Shown here piece by piece: positions 11,301-23,123 of a DNA stretch of 64,000 nucleotides (its first letter is position 1; each line of letters begins with the position of its first letter). Where the stretch lies: contig CM026397.1 of NCBI GenBank assembly GCA_014843695.1, positions 43,692,780-43,756,779 of the forward strand. The letters run 5' to 3'. Made by a program: the position numbers and the translations under genes. Below the pieces are notes generated by a model. That model made no database searches, was not told the origin of the DNA, and saw nothing but the letters and a program-made list of their open reading frames with translations. The DNA is from Archivesica marissinica (lineage: Eukaryota; Mollusca; Bivalvia; Venerida; Vesicomyidae).

Positions 11301-14300
11301 TAATGATATAGACAGGAACGTGATCAGTTATGTAATGATATAGACAGGGACTTGATCAGTTATGTAATGATATAGACAGGAACTTGATCAGTTATGTAAT
11401 GATATAGACAGGAACGTGATCAGTTATGTAATGATATAGACAGGAACTTGATCAGTTATGTAATGATATAGACAGGAACTTGATCAGTTATGTAATGATA
11501 TAGACAGGAACTTGATCAGTTATGTAATGATATAGACAGGAACGTGATCAGTTATGTAATGATATAGACAGGAACTTGATCAGTTATGTAATGATATAGA
11601 CAGGAACTTGATCAGTTATGTAATGATATAGACAGGAACTTGATCAGTTATGTAATGATATAGACAGGAACGTGATCAGTTATGTAATGATATAGACAGG
11701 AACTTGATCAGTTATGTAATGATATAGACAGGAACGTGATCAGTTATGTAATGATATAGACAGGAACGTGATCAGTTATGTAATGATATAGACAGGAACG
11801 TGATCAGTTATGTAATGATATAGACAGGAACTTGATCAGTTATGTAATGATATAGACAGGAACGTGATCAGTTATGTAATGATATAGACAGGGACTTGAT
11901 CAGTTATGTAATGATATAGACAGGAACGTGATCAGTTATGTAATGATATAGACAGGGACTTGATCAGTTATGTAATGATATAGACAGGAACGTGATCAGT
12001 TATGTAATGATATAGACAGGGACTTGATCAGTTATGTAATGATATAGACAGGAACTTGATCAGTTATGTAATGATATAGACAGGAACGTGATCAGTTATG
12101 TAATGATATAGACAGGAACGTGATCAGTTATGTAATGATATAGACAGGGACTTGATCAGTTATGTAATGATATAGACAGGAACGTGATCAGTTATGTAAT
12201 GATATAGACATGGACTGCATCAGTTATGTAATGATATAGACAGGAACGTGATCAGTTATGTAATGATATAGACATGGACTGCATCAGTTATGTAATGATA
12301 TAGACAGGAACTTGATCAGTTATGTAATGATATAGACAGGGACTTGATCAGTTATGTAATGATATAGACAGGAACGTGATCAGTTATGTAATGATATAGA
12401 CAGGAACGTGATCAGTTATGTAATGATATAGACAGGAACTTGATCAGTTATGTAATGATATAGACAGGAACGTGATCAGTTATGTAATGATATAGACAGG
12501 AACGTGATCAGTTATGTAATGATATAGACAGGAACGTGATCAGTTATGTAATGATATAGACAGGAACTTGATCAGTTATGTAATGATATAGACAGGAACT
12601 TGATCAGTTATGTAATGATATAGACAGGGACTTGATCAGTTATGTAATGATATAGACAGGGACTGATCAGTTATGTAATGATATAGACAGGAACGTGATC
12701 AGTTATGTAATGATATAGACAGGGACTTGATCAGTTATGTAATGATATAGACAGGAACGTGATCAGTTATGTAATGATATAGACAGGAACGTGATCAGTT
12801 ATGTAATGATATAGACAGGAACGTGATCAGTTATGTAATGATATAGACAGGGACTTGATCAGTTATGTAATGATATAGACAGGAACGTGATCAGTTATGT
12901 AATGATATAGACAGGAACGTGATCAGTTATGTAATGATATAGACAGGGACTTGATCAGTTATGTAATGATATAGACAGGAACGTGATCAGTTATGTAATG
13001 ATATAGACAGGAACTTGATCAGTTATGTAATGATATAGACAGGAACTTGATCAGTTATGTAATGATATAGACAGGAACTTGATCAGTTATGTAATGATAT
13101 AGACAGGAACGTGATCAGTTATGTAATGATATAGACAGGAACGTGATCAGTTATGTAATGATATAGACAGGAACTTGATCAGTTATGTAATGATATAGAC
13201 AGGAACTTGATCAGTTATGTAATGATATAGACAGGAACTTGATCAGTTATGTAATGATATAGACAGGAACTTGATCAGTTATGTAATGATATAGACAGGA
13301 ACTTGATCAGTTATGTAATGATATAGACAGGAACTTGATCAGTTATGTAATGATATAGACAGGAACTTGATCAGTTATGTAATGATATAGACAGGAACGT
13401 GATCAGTTATGTAATGATATAGACAGGAACGTGATCAGTTATGTAATGATATAGACAGGGACTTGATCAGTTATGTAATGATATAGACAGGAACGTGATC
13501 AGTTATGTAATGATATAGACAGGAACGTGATCAGTTATGTAATGATATAGACAGGAACGTGATCAGTTATGTAATGATATAGACAGGAACTTGATCAGTT
13601 ATGTAATGATATAGACAGGAACGTGATCAGTTATGTAATGATATAGACAGGGACTGATCAGTTATGTAATGATATAGACAGGAACGTGATCAGTTATGTA
13701 ATGATATAGACAGGGACTTGATCAGTTATGTAATGATATAGACAGGAACGTGATCAGTTATGTAATGATATAGACAGGAACGTGATCAGTTATGTAATGA
13801 TATAGACAGGGACTTGATCAGTTATGTAATGATATAGACAGGAACGTGATCAGTTATGTAATGATATAGACAGGAACGTGATCAGTTATGTAATGATATA
13901 GACAGGAACGTGATCAGTTATGTAATGATATAGACAGGAACGTGATCAGTTATGTAATGATATAGACAGGAACGTGATCAGTTATGTAATGATATAGACA
14001 GGGACTTGATCAGTTATGTAATGATATAGACAGGGACTTGATCAGTTATGTAATGATATAGACAGGAACTTGATCAGTTATGTAATGATATAGACAGGAA
14101 CTTGATCAGTTATGTAATGATATAGACAGGAACGTGATCAGTTATGTAATGATATAGACAGGAACGTGATCAGTTATGTAATGATATAGACAGGGACTTG
14201 ATCAGTTATGTAATGATATAGACAGGGACTTGATCAGTTATGTAATGATATAGACAGGAACGTGATCAGTTATGTAATGATATAGACAGGAACTTGATCA

Positions 14301-16639
14301 GTTATGTAATGATATAGACAGGGACTTGATCAGTTATGTAATGATATAGACAGGAACTTGATCAGTTATGTAATGATATAGACAGGAACTTGATCAGTTA
14401 TGTAATGATATAGACAGGGACTTGATCAGTTATGTAATGATATAGACAGGAACGTGATCAGTTATGTAATGATATAGACATGGACTGCATCAGTTATGTA
14501 ATGATATAGACAGGAACGTGATCAGTTATGTAATGATATAGACATGGACTGCATCAGTTATGTAATGATATAGACAGGAACTTGATCAGTTATGTAATGA
14601 TATAGACAGGGACTTGATCAGTTATGTAATGATATAGACAGGAACGTGATCAGTTATGTAATGATATAGACAGGAACTTGATCAGTTATGTAATGATATA
14701 GACAGGAACTTGATCAGTTATGTAATGATATAGACAGGAACGTGATCAGTTATGTAATGATATAGACAGGAACGTGATCAGTTATGTAATGATATAGACA
14801 GGAACTTGATCAGTTATGTAATGATATAGACAGGAACTTGATCAGTTATGTAATGATATAGACAGGGACTTGATCAGTTATGTAATGATATAGACAGGGA
14901 CTGATCAGTTATGTAATGATATAGACAGGAACTGATCAGTTATGTAATGATATAGACAGGGACTTGATCAGTTATGTAATGATATAGACAGGAACGTGAT
15001 CAGTTATGTAATGATATAGACAGGAACGTGATCAGTTATGTAATGATATAGACAGGAACGTGATCAGTTATGTAATGATATAGACAGGGACTTGATCAGT
15101 TATGTAATGATATAGACAGGAACGTGATCAGTTATGTAATGATATAGACAGGGACTGCATCAGTTATGTAATGATATAGACAGGGACTTGATCAGTTATG
15201 TAATGATATAGACAGGAACTTGATCAGTTATGTAATGATATAGACAGGAACTTGATCAGTTATGTAATGATATAGACAGGAACTTGATCAGTTATGTAAT
15301 GATATAGACAGGAACTTGATCAGTTATGTAATGATATAGACAGGAACGTGATCAGTTATGTAATGATATAGACAGGAACTTGATCAGTTATGTAATGATA
15401 TAGACAGGAACGTGATCAGTTATGTAATGATATAGACAGGAACGTGATCAGTTATGTAATGATATAGACAGGAACGTGATCAGTTATGTAATGATATAGA
15501 CAGGGACTTGATCAGTTATGTAATGATATAGACAGGAACGTGATCAGTTATGTAATGATATAGACAGGAACGTGATCAGTTATGTAATGATATAGACAGG
15601 AACGTGATCAGTTATGTAATGATATAGACAGGGACTTGATCAGTTATGTAATGATATAGACAGGAACGTGATCAGTTATGTAATGATATAGACAGGGACT
15701 TGATCAGTTATGTAATGATATAGACAGGAACGTGATCAGTTATGTAATGATATAGACAGGAACTTGATCAGTTATGTAATGATATAGACAGGAACTTGAT
15801 CAGTTATGTAATGATATAGACAGGAACGTGATCAGTTATGTAATGATATAGACAGGGACTTGATCAGTTATGTAATGATATAGACAGGAACGTGATCAGT
15901 TATGTAATGATATAGACAGGGACTTGATCAGTTATGTAATGATATAGACAGGAACGTGATCAGTTATGTAATGATATAGACAGGAACGTGATCAGTTATG
16001 TAATGATATAGACAGGAACGTGATCAGTTATGTAATGATATAGACAGGGACTTGATCAGTTATGTAATGATATAGACAGGAACGTGATCAGTTATGTAAT
16101 GATATAGACAGGGACTTCATCAGTTATGTAATGATATAGACAGGAACGTGATCAGTTATGTAATGATATAGACAGGAACTTGATCAGTTATGTAATGATA
16201 TAGACAGGAACGTGATCAGTTATGTAATGATATAGACAGGAACGTGATCAGTTATGTAATGATATAGACATGGACTTCATCAGTTATGTAATGATATAGA
16301 CAGGGACTTGATCAGTTATGTAATGATATAGACAGGAACGTGATCAGTTATGTAATGATATAGACAGGGACCTCATCAGTTATGTAATGATATAGACAGG
16401 GACTTGATCAGTTATGTAATGATATAGACAGGAACTTGATCAGTTATGTAATGATATAGACAGGAACGTGATCAGTTATGTAATGATATAGACAGGGACC
16501 TGATCAGTTATGTAATGATATAGACAGGGACTTGATCAGTTATGTAATGATATAGACAGGGACTTCATCAGTTATGTAATGATATAGACAGGAACGTGAT
16601 CAGTTATGTAATGATATAGACATGGACTTCATCAGTTAT
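8352..16639. repeat. 32-bp satellite, about 259 copies, left block
   Basis: The unit is gatcagttatgtaatgatat followed by agacaggaacgt (32 bp). Copies differ mainly at the last few positions, giving a small alphabet of variants: ggaacgt, ggaactt, gggactt, gggacttc, tggacttc and tggactgc. A few units are 1-2 bp short (10331-10500, 12661, 13653, 14900). The order of variants repeats over long distances: 13 consecutive units at about 8885-9300 match those at about 14045-14465. The stop codons in the unit rule out coding. It is interrupted at 16640 by a LINE. Confidence 0.97.
16634..16639. repeat. Target-site duplication of LINE, left copy
   Basis: The sequence agttat at 16634-16639 is repeated at 19091-19096 on the other side of the LINE. 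Both belong to the satellite unit, which resumes exactly in register after the insertion. Confidence 0.65.
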
Positions 16640-19090
16640 TATTATTATTATTATATACCAAACTTATATAGCGCTCTTTTCATTTAAAAATAAAACGTTC
16701 AAAAGCGCTTTACAGCCTAAAATATCACAAATATTGATAAAAACTTCCACATACAATGAGATAAAACAAGACAAAATTAGCAAACACAATTACAATGGAT
16801 TCTAAATATGCTATAAAATATTAGGATCTAAAATTATAACAATTAAAATATAGGTAATAATTAAATAAAATGTGTTCATTTGCAGTCTTAATCCTGATTG
16901 AGCACAGATACAGTTCGATATTTATGTTCCATATGAACATTTAAAAAGGTGTGTCTTCAAAGCCTTTTTGAAAGAACACAATGTTGTTGCACTTCTAAGA
17001 TTTGATGGAAGAGAATTCCAAAGTTTTGGGGCAGCAGTCATGAAACTTCTATCTCCGTATGTGACAGTCCGACTTCTTGGTAACACAAGAGTAGCTGCTT
17101 CATATTTAGACCGTAAGTCTCTCCTTGGTATATAAACCTCAAGCAAGTTTCTCATATAAATCGGTGCTTCTCCATTCAATGCTTTATATGTGTGAGTCAG
17201 TATTTTATACTTTATTCTTTCTTGAACTGGTAGCCAATGAAGTTCTTTTAGAATGGGCGTTACATGACTGAAACGGGATGTTCTGGTTATGATGCGAGCT
17301 GCTGTGTTTTGAACAGTTTGTAATTTATTGGAAGTGTATTTTGGCACGCCGTACAACAGTGAATTACAGTAGTCGAGCCTGGATGTAATGAGTGAGTTTA
17401 TGAGAGTTTTCGTGGCTTCTGTTGTTAAATACTGCCGAATGTGTCCAATCCGCCGGATCTGCGCATAACATGATTTTGTCACAGAATTTACATGTTTGTC
17501 CATATCCATTCTTGAGTCTAGGAAAGCTCCTAGATTTCTCACACATGTTGATGGTTCTGTATTTGAGTCTCCTACTTTCACATTTATGTTTTCAATGTGT
17601 TGCAAATTTCGCTGACTAGAAAACATAATCATTTCAGTTTTATCAGTATTGAGTTTTAACATATTGGCATGCATCCAAGCAACAATGTCTTGTAGACAGT
17701 TTTCCACTCGAAGTAGTGTCTCTGCTTGTGAAGCTTGAACGCTTGGTTTGAATGAAAGGTAAAGCTGGGAATCGTCAGCATAAAAGTGATGGTTCAGTCC
17801 ATGGTGTTTACAAATGGCTCCTACAGGCTTGGTATACATAGTGTAAAATTTCGGGCCTAAAACAGACCCCTGTGGAACACTGAAATTCATGAGCACTGAG
17901 TTGGATAGTTTTCCATCGATACATACTGCTTGATAACGGTCGGTAAGATAAGATGATATCCATTGGAGAGGTTTTCCAGTAATTCCAAAATGAAATTCGA
18001 GACGCTGTAAAAGTGTTCTATGGTCGATGGTATCAAATGCAGCAGATAGGTCCAAAAGCACAAGGATTGTAGCATTGTTCTGGTCCAGAGATTGGAGTAT
18101 ATCGTTTTGGACTTTCAGTAAGGCAGTTTCTGTGGAATGAAACTTCCTGTACGCAGACTGATGTACCTCGTGTAAGTTATTACTTGTCAAATGTTCATCA
18201 ATTCGACTATTTACTACTTTTTCCAGAATCTTCGAGACATAAGGCAGGTTTGACACGGGCCTGTAGTTCTTCAAAGTGTTTTGATCAAGGCTTGGTTGTT
18301 TCAGCAAAGGTCTTACCCGGGAGATTTTGAATGACTTTGGTACATTGCCTGTTTCCAATGAAATATTTACAATTTGTGTCACTATTGGTAGGATTTCACT
18401 AAGACAAGATTTCAGTAGCCATGTCGGAATTGGATCAATTTCACAGGATTTATTTGGCCCTTTTTTAATGAACTGTTCGACTTCTTTCTCATGTGATGGA
18501 CAGAAATTGTTCAAGCAGCTTATGTGAGGGAGTTTCTCTGTTTCAATGTTCAATGGACCCAGTTCCGACTGGGAGTTTGAAGATATGTCATTTCTAATGC
18601 CTTCCACCTTAGAAATGAAGAAGTCACTGAATTCCTGTGCTAGTTCATTGGGATTTTTGCCTGATGGAAGCGCTATTTCACTATCGCCTTCAAGCAGGTG
18701 TTTAGTGATTTTGAACATGCTTTTTTGATCACGACCGCAAGATATTACTTTATCAGAAAAGTAGTCAAGCCGTGCTTGTTTCAACATTTTATTAACCTTG
18801 GCACACTGACTCCTGTATATTTCATGGTCGACAGTTAATCTTGATTTTTTCCACTTGCGTTCAAATTTACGCTTTATATGTTTGGCATCGTGGAGTTCCT
18901 CTGTAAACCAGGGACATGAAGGCCTTAATGTAATCGTTTTTGTACGTAAAGGGGCGTGTTTATCAACCAATGCAGAAAGTTCACTGTTGTATATGCTGAC
19001 AAGATCGTCAGCATCCGTGCATTGCAAACTATTACGAAGTTTTTCTGATGCCATGATGTCACTTTTGAAAGTATCTATATCTATTGATCT
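16640..19090 (-). mobile_element. 5'-truncated L2/CR1-group non-LTR retrotransposon
   Basis: The element lies on the minus strand inside the 32-bp satellite. Its 3' end (low coordinates) has a TAA-type microsatellite tail (16640-16655). A 3' UTR follows with an agcgct / aaaagcgcttta inverted-repeat pair (about 16670-16715). Then comes one uninterrupted reverse-transcriptase frame. The 5' end is cut at 19090, within the ORF2 region between endonuclease and RT, so no endonuclease is present. Truncation of this kind is normal for target-primed reverse transcription. The frame has no stops, so the insertion is fairly recent. Confidence 0.92.
16922..19090 (-). CDS. LINE ORF2 fragment: reverse transcriptase
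   Basis: The peptide is 710 residues from an internal Met at 19054, and the frame stays open upstream to the truncation point at 19090. The product would copy the element's RNA at a nicked target. Residues 1-130 match the linker after the endonuclease (HAPLRTK, PWFTEEL, then a basic segment). RT motifs follow: PVSNLPYVSKILEK (about 266-279), LLDLSAAFDTIDH with the first catalytic Asp (about 333-345), PQGSVLGP (394-401) and FYADD with the Asp pair (424-428). The C-terminus has the usual LDYCNSLLYG and APKLWNSLPSNLR blocks. All three catalytic Asp residues are retained. Without the endonuclease half and 5' promoter it cannot move on its own. The L2/CR1 assignment rests on these motifs. Daphne or Crack are alternatives. 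Confidence 0.93.
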   Translation of the reverse strand, partial: RSIDIDTFKSDIMASEKLRNSLQCTDADDLVSIYNSELSALVDKHAPLRTKTITLRPSCPWFTEELHDAKHIKRKFERKWKKSRLTVDHEIYRSQCAKVNKMLKQARLDYFSDKVISCGRDQKSMFKITKHLLEGDSEIALPSGKNPNELAQEFSDFFISKVEGIRNDISSNSQSELGPLNIETEKLPHISCLNNFCPSHEKEVEQFIKKGPNKSCEIDPIPTWLLKSCLSEILPIVTQIVNISLETGNVPKSFKISRVRPLLKQPSLDQNTLKNYRPVSNLPYVSKILEKVVNSRIDEHLTSNNLHEVHQSAYRKFHSTETALLKVQNDILQSLDQNNATILVLLDLSAAFDTIDHRTLLQRLEFHFGITGKPLQWISSYLTDRYQAVCIDGKLSNSVLMNFSVPQGSVLGPKFYTMYTKPVGAICKHHGLNHHFYADDSQLYLSFKPSVQASQAETLLRVENCLQDIVAWMHANMLKLNTDKTEMIMFSSQRNLQHIENINVKVGDSNTEPSTCVRNLGAFLDSRMDMDKHVNSVTKSCYAQIRRIGHIRQYLTTEATKTLINSLITSRLDYCNSLLYGVPKYTSNKLQTVQNTAARIITRTSRFSHVTPILKELHWLPVQERIKYKILTHTYKALNGEAPIYMRNLLEVYIPRRDLRSKYEAATLVLPRSRTVTYGDRSFMTAAPKLWNSLPSNLRSATTLCSFKKALKTHLFKCSYGT

Positions 19091-19769
19091 AGTTATGTAA
19101 TGATATAGACAGGAACGTGATCAGTTATGTAATGATATAGACAGGAACGTGATCAGTTATGTAATGATATAGACATGGACTTCATCAGCTATGTAATGAT
19201 ATAGACAGGGACTTCATCAGTTATGTAATGATATAGACAGGAACGTGATCAGTTATGTAATGATATAGACATGGACTTCATCAGCTATGTAATGATATAG
19301 ACATGGACTTCATCAGTTATGTAATGATATAGACATGGACTTCATCAGCTATGTAATGATATAGACATGGACTTCATCAGCTATGTAATGATATAGACAT
19401 GGACTTCATCAGCTATGTAATGATATAGATAGGGACCTCATCAGTTATGTAATGATATAGACATGGACTTCATCAGTTATGTAATGATATAGACAGGAAC
19501 GTGATCAGTTATGTAATGATAAAGACAGGAACGTGATCAGTTATGTAATGATATAGACAGGAACGTGATCAGTTATGTAATGATATAGACAGGGACTTCA
19601 TCAGTTATGTAATGATATAGACAGGGACTTCATCAGTTATGTAATGATATAGACAGGAACTTGATCAGTTATGTAATGATATAGACAGTAACTTGATCAG
19701 TTATGTATTGATATAGACAGGAACTTGATCAGTTATGTAATGATATAGACAGGAACTTGATCAGTTAGG
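19091..19769. repeat. 32-bp satellite, right block, about 21 copies
   Basis: The same unit as the left block continues after the LINE. The right block is richer in tggacttc endings and in a cagctatg variant that the left block lacks. It also has more point changes (gatagggacctc, gataaagac, gtattgat). It decays at 19769, which suggests an older array edge. Confidence 0.95.
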
Positions 19770-19854
19770 TTTTTATACATTAAGATGGAATTTTGGGGGA
19801 ATTTAAACTTATTCAGCAGAAGGGCATATTTTATCGGGAATTACTAATAACCCT

Positions 19855-20658
19855 TCAACCGTGTAATGAAATGTAACAACTCCAACTTGTAATGAAATGT
19901 AACAACTCAACCTTGTAATGTAATGTAACAACTCCAACTTGTAATGAAATGTAACAACTCCAACTTGTAATGTAATGTAACAACTCAACCTTGTAATGTA
20001 ATGTAACAACTCCAACTTGTAATGTAATGTAACAACTCAACCTTGTAATGTAATGTAACAACTCCAACTTGTAATGTAATGTAACAACTCCAACTTGTAA
20101 TGTAATGTAACAACTCAACCTTGTAATGTAATGTAACAACTCCAACTTGTAATGTAATGTAACAACTCCAACTTGTAATGTAATGTAACAACTCCAACTT
20201 GTAATGTAATGTAACAACTCCAACTTGTAATGTAATGTAACAACTCCAACTTGTAATGTAATGTAACAACTCAACCTTGTAATGTAATGTAACAACTCAA
20301 CCTTGTAATGTAATGTAACAACTCAACCTTGTAATGTAATGTAACAACTCCAACTTGTAATGAAATGTAACAACTCCAACTTGTAATGAAATGTAACAAC
20401 TCCAACCGTGTAATGAAATGTAACAACTCCAACTTGTAATGAAATGTAACAACTCCAACCGTGTAATGAAATGTAACAACTCCAACTTGTAATGAAATGT
20501 AACAACTCCAACTTGTAATGAAATGTAACAACTCCAACTTGTAATGAAATGTAACAACTCCAACTTGTAATGAAATGTAACAACTCCAACTTGTAATGTA
20601 ATGTAACAACTCCAACTTGTAATGTAATGTAACAACTCCATATTGTAATGTAATGTAA
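19855..20658. repeat. 26-bp minisatellite, about 31 copies
   Basis: Units are aacaactccaacttg plus taatgtaatgt, with interspersed aacaactcaaccttg and 27-bp aaccgtgtaatgaaatgt forms. The forms cluster, with taatgaaatgt at both ends and taatgtaatgt in the middle. Open frames on the minus strand (Ile/Thr/Cys/Tyr-rich) are array artefacts. Confidence 0.93.
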
Positions 20659-21272
20659 CGCATACAACAATTTATTAAATGCAACAAAAAAGAAGCATGA
20701 CTGAAGGATAAAGAAAACCCATGGTTGGTGCCTTGATCCTTGGGAAAGTAACACGACGGTCCAAGAGACATTCATATCCCCCTACGATGTATTTTTATAT
20801 TGGAACAACAGGACAGCCTATGTGACCCGAGTTCTGTAAATTGTCTTTGAAATGGTTACCATTTGTGCCAAGTCATTCAAATTCCTTTGGAGGTTCAACA
20901 GTAACTTTTGTTGAGCAGGCACAAAAAATGGCCATTTGAACTTTTTTCATATAAAGAGACATGGCCTGATCGAGACTCAAACCTGTGACCATCAGTGATG
21001 ATATGTTACAGTGGTATATATATAAGTCTTCGACCACAGAGGGACATATTATATTGGCTACAGGTCACCCATCATGTGGGGTCACCAACCTCGATGTTTC
21101 TTTTAATTTGACCAAGTGGAGGTGAGTAGTTTTTGACTATTCAACCTGTTTTCTACAATTTAGTTTGATTCCTGTATTTAGGGTCAATTGTTCCACGAGA
21201 GTTTTGTCGAGGTAGATTTTGGCTGGATTGCGCTTGCGTTTCTACAAACAACAATGGCTGATCGATTCGTGA
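20659..21272. other. Unique spacer, possible SINE trace
   Basis: No gene is recognised. On the minus strand, 20972-20983 reads ggtttgagtctc, close to a tRNA B box. A decayed tRNA-derived SINE is possible, but I cannot delimit it. An ATG in good context (acaacaATGG) at 21254 opens into the following 21-bp array. Confidence 0.35.
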
Positions 21273-21551
21273 ATTTAATGGCTGGAGGAAGAACTAGATT
21301 TACTGGAGGAAGAACATTTAATGGAGGAAGAACTAGATTTAATGGAGGAAGAACTAGATTTACTGGAGGAAGAACTAGATTTACTGGAGGAAGAACTAGA
21401 TTTACTGGAGGAAGATCTAGATTTACTGGAGGAAGAACTAGATTTACTGGAGGAAGAACTAGATTTAATGGAGGAAGAACTAGATTTACTGGAGGAAGAT
21501 CTAGATTTAATGGAGGAAGAACTAGATTTACTGGAGGAAGATCTAGATTTG
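21273..21551 (+). repeat. 21-bp tandem repeat in an open frame
   Basis: About 13 units of ggaggaagaactagattta with ct or at give GGRTRFT/N heptads in one frame and acidic EEELDLLE heptads in another. The first frame can be entered from the ATG at 21254, whose context (A at -3, G at +4) is good, and ends at 21646. Both frames are open only because the period is 21. I see no splice site, homologue or conserved tail, so coding is possible but not shown. Confidence 0.85.
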
Positions 21552-21746
21552 CTTGTCGGGCAAGGACACTCTATAGCAACAAAACATGTTTTCAAAGTGT
21601 CCAAGAATCTTCTTCGTCAGTACACCAAAACCGACATACCATATAATACAATAGTATTAACCTATAATCAAATAAACAATAATTGTATGCTATTTCCACT
21701 GAACTATTAACCAATCAACAATGGCTAATCCATGTATATTATTGCG

Positions 21747-22590
21747 ATATATAACATTAAATTGAGCTCGGGTAAGTGGAAGATATATCACATTAAATTG
21801 AGCTCGGGTAAGTGGAAGATATATAACATTGAATTGAGCTCGGGTAAGTGGAAGATATATCACCTTGAATTGAGCTCAGGTAAATGGAAGATATATCGCA
21901 TTGAATTGAGCTCGGGTAAGTGGAAGATATATCACATTGAATTGAGCTCTGGTAAGGGAAAGATATATCACATTGAATTGAGCTCAGGTAAGTGGAAGAT
22001 ATATCACATTGAATTGAGCTCAGGTAAGTGGAAGATATATCACATTGAATTGAGCTCGGGTAAGTGGAAGATATATCACATTGAATTGAGCTCTGATAAG
22101 GGAGAGATATATCACATTGAATTGAGCTCGGGTAAGTGGAAGATATATCACATTGAATTGAGCTCGGGGATGATATATCACATTGAATTGAGCTCGGGTA
22201 AGGGAAAGATATATAACATTGAATTGAGCTTGGGTAAGGGAAAGATATATCACATTGAATTGAGCTCGGGTAAGGGAAAGATATATAACATTGAATTGAG
22301 CTCGGGTAAGGGAAAGATATATCACATTGAATTGAGCTCGGGTAAGGGAAAGATATATAACATTGAATTGAGCTCGGGTAAGTGGAAGATATATCACCTT
22401 GAATTGAGCTCGGGTAAGTGGAAGATATATCACCTTGAATTGAGCTCGGGTAAGTGGAAGATATATCACCTTGAATTGAGCTCGGGTAAGTGGAAGATAT
22501 ATAACATTGAATTGAGCTCGGGTAAGTGGAAGATATTCAAGATATATCACCTTGAATTGAGCTCGGGTAAAGGAAAAATATATCGGGGCC
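21747..22590. repeat. 36-bp minisatellite, about 23 copies
   Basis: The unit contains cattgaattgagctcgggta followed by agtggaagatatatcac and includes a SacI-type gagctc palindrome. Variants are agtgg/aggga, cacattg/caccttg/aacattg. The plus frame (IYHIELSSGKWK type) stays open for over 300 codons because 36 is divisible by 3. A two-unit copy of the same repeat lies at 28588-28650. Confidence 0.93.
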
Positions 22591-22625
22591 GTTGCTGGAG
22601 CTATTTTGATGATACGCACGGCCAA

Positions 22626-22725
22626 ATATGCTTGTTTGTCGAGTGAGCATAGCGAGCGAGCACGCTAGTGGGGTCGGGGGCATGCCCCCCTCGGAGATGT
22701 TTTGAAATGAAGCAATTTCCTGCAT
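22626..22725. repeat. GC-rich interspersed motif (GAGCGAGC...GGGGGCATGCCCCCC)
   Basis: Contains gagcgagcacgctag, then the palindrome gggggcatgccccc, then ttttgaaatg. A diverged relative with the same order (agcgagg, tgggggtatcccccct, ttttgaaata) is at 36868-36945. This kind of motif is widely dispersed in marine invertebrate genomes. Its origin is not clear to me. Confidence 0.6.
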
Positions 22726-23123
22726 TTCAATGCATTTTGTAACATACAATTGCAGGACTAAAGTGTTACCGACAATCCGTATAATGGTATACATTAAGGC
22801 TAGATGTATAATATACATGATCTGTCCATGGTAGACCGGAGACATCGTATTCATCAAACCTTACTTGGAATGGAAATGCAGCCAGTCTGCGCGCACCAAC
22901 GGGGACTGATCTGTGGTCCCCACTGCTTGCAATTCATACTAATGTTACATGTGGCAAATCATTTTATCATGACATTGCATATGGGTCTAATAAATATCTC
23001 TAAGATTGTAACTGTAAGATTGGATTCCACCCGGCTTATCATTAAAATCAATGAATTATATTCATATGACAAACATCGTAGATTATGTATACATTTATGT
23101 GGCTGTTTCTGAGGAAGAAAGGA
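22726..23123. other. Unique spacer without recognised gene
   Basis: An open frame of 102 codons on the plus strand (22804-23112) has no recognisable domain. I see no splice signals tying it to a gene. Confidence 0.4.

Noticed and set aside
8352..16639. CRISPR-like array of 32-bp repeats
   Set aside because: The repeats are head to tail with no unique spacers, and the context is eukaryotic.
17364..19100. Short plus- and minus-strand frames within the LINE
   Set aside because: Shadows of the reverse-transcriptase frame.
21732..22646. 304-codon IYHIELSSGKWK repeat protein
   Set aside because: The 36-bp period explains the open frame. The opposite strand is equally open and there is no start or splice context.
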